DNA of 7,440 nucleotides from Pseudomonadota bacterium (GTDB taxonomy: Bacteria > BMS3Abin14), in contig DAOVVW010000037.1 in the NCBI GenBank assembly GCA_030636965.1, forward strand, positions 1-7,440. Reading direction: 5' to 3'. Of this stretch, positions 6,463 through 7,440 are shown in pieces. The notes below the pieces were generated by a model. The model saw only the letters and a program-made list of their open reading frames with translations. It made no database searches and was not told where the DNA came from. The translations under genes were made by a program, and so were the position numbers. How positions within the stretch are numbered: position 1 is the stretch's first letter; every line of letters begins with the position of its first letter.

Positions 6463-6502
6463 AAGTTGTTGGTTAAAACTAACCATTAACAACCAACAAC
6501 TT
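6463..6502. repeat. 12-bp perfect inverted repeat after the radical SAM gene
   Basis: AAGTTGTTGGTT (6463-6474) pairs exactly with AACCAACAACTT (6491-6502) across a 16-base loop. An alternative small hairpin (GGTTA 6471-6475, TAACC 6480-6484) shares one arm. It begins 24 bases after the amrS stop and is AT-rich, with only a short TTTCT after it, so it could end the transcript but is not a classic intrinsic terminator. It has the word composition of the other dispersed repeats. Confidence 0.55.
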
Positions 6503-6509
6503 TCTACAC

Positions 6510-6556
6510 ATCACGCATCACGAATTACTAATCACCAATCACTAATTACACATCAC
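6510..6556. repeat. Degenerate ATCAC direct repeats
   Basis: ATCAC appears five times (6510-6514, 6517-6521, 6531-6535, 6538-6542, 6552-6556), mixed with AATTAC words. It follows directly on the inverted repeat and is another low-complexity intergenic repeat. Spacing is irregular (7, 14, 7 and 14 bases), which argues for multiples of seven. Confidence 0.5.
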
Positions 6557-6601
6557 GATATATACTTAATGTTATACACGAAGTTAATACCGCAACGCAC
6601 A

Positions 6602-6616
6602 GTTATTAAAGATAAC
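6602..6616. promoter_or_regulatory. Short inverted repeat against the deaminase ribosome site
   Basis: GTTAT (6602-6606) and ATAAC (6612-6616) flank a five-base loop and abut the Shine-Dalgarno GGGGGA (6617-6622). It could be an operator or a weak hairpin, but five AT-rich base pairs are easily met by chance. Confidence 0.2.
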
Positions 6617-6630
6617 GGGGGAAATACTTA

Positions 6631-7440
6631 ATGGATTACTTTAAGGATTTAATAGCTGCTGCCAGAGGGGATATTTTCCCGGATCTCGTGATCAGAAACG
6701 TAAAGGTAGTCAACGTCTTTACCTGTGAGATCGTGGAAACAGAGGTTGCCATATATGGGGACAGAATAGCGGGTCTGGATAGTGGTTATGAAGGAAGGAA
6801 TGTCCTGGACGCTAAGGGTTCCTTTCTGGTGCCCGGTTTTATCGAATCACACTTTCATATAGAGAGCGCCATGCTGAGGCCCTCAGAGCTTGCCAGACTT
6901 ATAGTGCCGCGAGGAACCACATGTCTGGTAGCCGATCCTCATGAGATAGCCAACGTTTCCGGTATTGAAGGTATAGAATTCCTCCTCTCCGATAGTGAGG
7001 ACCTCCCGTTCGACCTGTTTGTTATGGCTCCATCGTGTGTCCCTGCAACAGAGTTCGAAACTGCGGGCGCGCAGATAAATACAAGAGATATTGAAAATTT
7101 ACTCAATCATTCCAGAGTGTTAGGTCTTGCTGAGGTCATGAACTTCCCAGGTGTGATCTCTGGTGACGAGGAGGTGCTCAGCAAAATAATGACCAGCAGG
7201 GGCAGGCCAGTAGACGGACATGCTCCGTTGGTTACCGGAAAGCAGCTCAATGCCTATGCAGCAGCAGGAATACATTCCTATCATGAATGTACTTCTGCGG
7301 AGGAAGCCCTGGAAAAAGTGCGACTGGGAATGCGTATAATGATAAGAGAAGGCACCAGTGCCCATGATATGGATAACCTGCTGCCTGCCATAAGTTCTGC
7401 AAATTCAAGGCGTTTTATGCTTGCCACAGATGACCGGCAC
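6631..7440 (+). CDS. ade: Adenine deaminase, N-terminal part (cut by window edge)
   Basis: The frame stays open for 270 codons to the window edge, about half of a typical 570-600 residue enzyme. Adenine deaminase (AdeC type, amidohydrolase superfamily) converts adenine to hypoxanthine and ammonia in purine salvage, in the cytoplasm. Recognisable family segments are the metal-binding G-F-I-E-S-H74-F-H76-I-E-S near residues 69-79, D102-P-H104-E-I-A-N-V, V-P-A-T-E-F-E-T at 137-144, G165-L-A-E168-V-M-N-F-P-G-V-I, D195-G-H197-A-P, the H215-S-Y-H218-E-C-T-S segment, and A265-T-D-D-R-H270. ATG 6631 has a good ribosome site, GGGGGA at 6617-6622, eight bases upstream. The gap before it holds repeats and no purine riboswitch that I can see. 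Identity is well supported; the C-terminal half is not visible. Confidence 0.93.
   Translation, partial: MDYFKDLIAAARGDIFPDLVIRNVKVVNVFTCEIVETEVAIYGDRIAGLDSGYEGRNVLDAKGSFLVPGFIESHFHIESAMLRPSELARLIVPRGTTCLVADPHEIANVSGIEGIEFLLSDSEDLPFDLFVMAPSCVPATEFETAGAQINTRDIENLLNHSRVLGLAEVMNFPGVISGDEEVLSKIMTSRGRPVDGHAPLVTGKQLNAYAAAGIHSYHECTSAEEALEKVRLGMRIMIREGTSAHDMDNLLPAISSANSRRFMLATDDRH

Noticed and set aside
6439..6630. Purine riboswitch or clear promoter before adenine deaminase
   Set aside because: No riboswitch core is visible. TATACT at 6561-6566 resembles a -10, but no -35 lies at 16-18 bases.
1..7440. CRISPR array, prophage or defence system
   Set aside because: No regularly spaced repeats with unique spacers and no integrase, transposase or toxin-antitoxin pair are visible.

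Overview
The window holds four complete protein genes and one gene cut by the right edge, separated by short gaps full of degenerate repeats. From the left these are: a membrane-anchored helical-repeat Ser/Thr protein kinase (352-2784, +), a pentapeptide-repeat protein (2897-3991, -), an FHA-domain protein with a C-terminal zinc ribbon (4222-5424, +), an AmmeMemoRadiSam-type radical SAM enzyme (5428-6438, +), and the first 270 codons of adenine deaminase (6631 to the edge, +). No tRNA, rRNA, CRISPR array or transposase is visible.

The gene content is bacterial, and the base composition looks roughly balanced. The gaps carry short repeats of types I associate with large environmental Gram-negative genomes, such as Deltaproteobacteria (Desulfobacterota, Myxococcota) and neighbouring uncultured phyla: TTCAACGTTGAA, CTCCGTG, CTTGAAA, TTCGAC...GTCGAA, AGTTGTTGGTT and ATCAC families. 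A TPR/Hanks kinase and an FHA protein with a Cys4 ribbon fit such a lineage. This placement is an inference and is not firm below the level of bacteria.

Region by region: 1-351 is non-coding and made largely of repeats. It ends in a good sigma70-like promoter whose predicted transcription start falls within a few bases of the kinase ATG, so the kinase mRNA may be leaderless. The kinase and pentapeptide genes converge across 2785-2896, which holds a hairpin inside a 10-bp inverted repeat. The pentapeptide and FHA genes diverge across 3992-4221. The FHA and radical SAM genes are almost contiguous, in the same frame and separated only by TGA-TAA, so they are probably cotranscribed. A 192-base repeat-rich gap then precedes adenine deaminase, which has its own Shine-Dalgarno.

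How the genes may work together: Hanks kinases phosphorylate Thr/Ser and FHA domains bind phosphothreonine, so the kinase and the FHA protein form a plausible signalling pair, with the pentapeptide-repeat gene between them on the other strand. The kinase is unusual: a single N-terminal membrane helix, then about 23 units of a 13-residue helical repeat, a TPR-like region and a C-terminal catalytic domain. The radical SAM enzyme and adenine deaminase look like metabolic neighbours with no evident link to the signalling genes, except that the radical SAM gene appears cotranscribed with the FHA gene.
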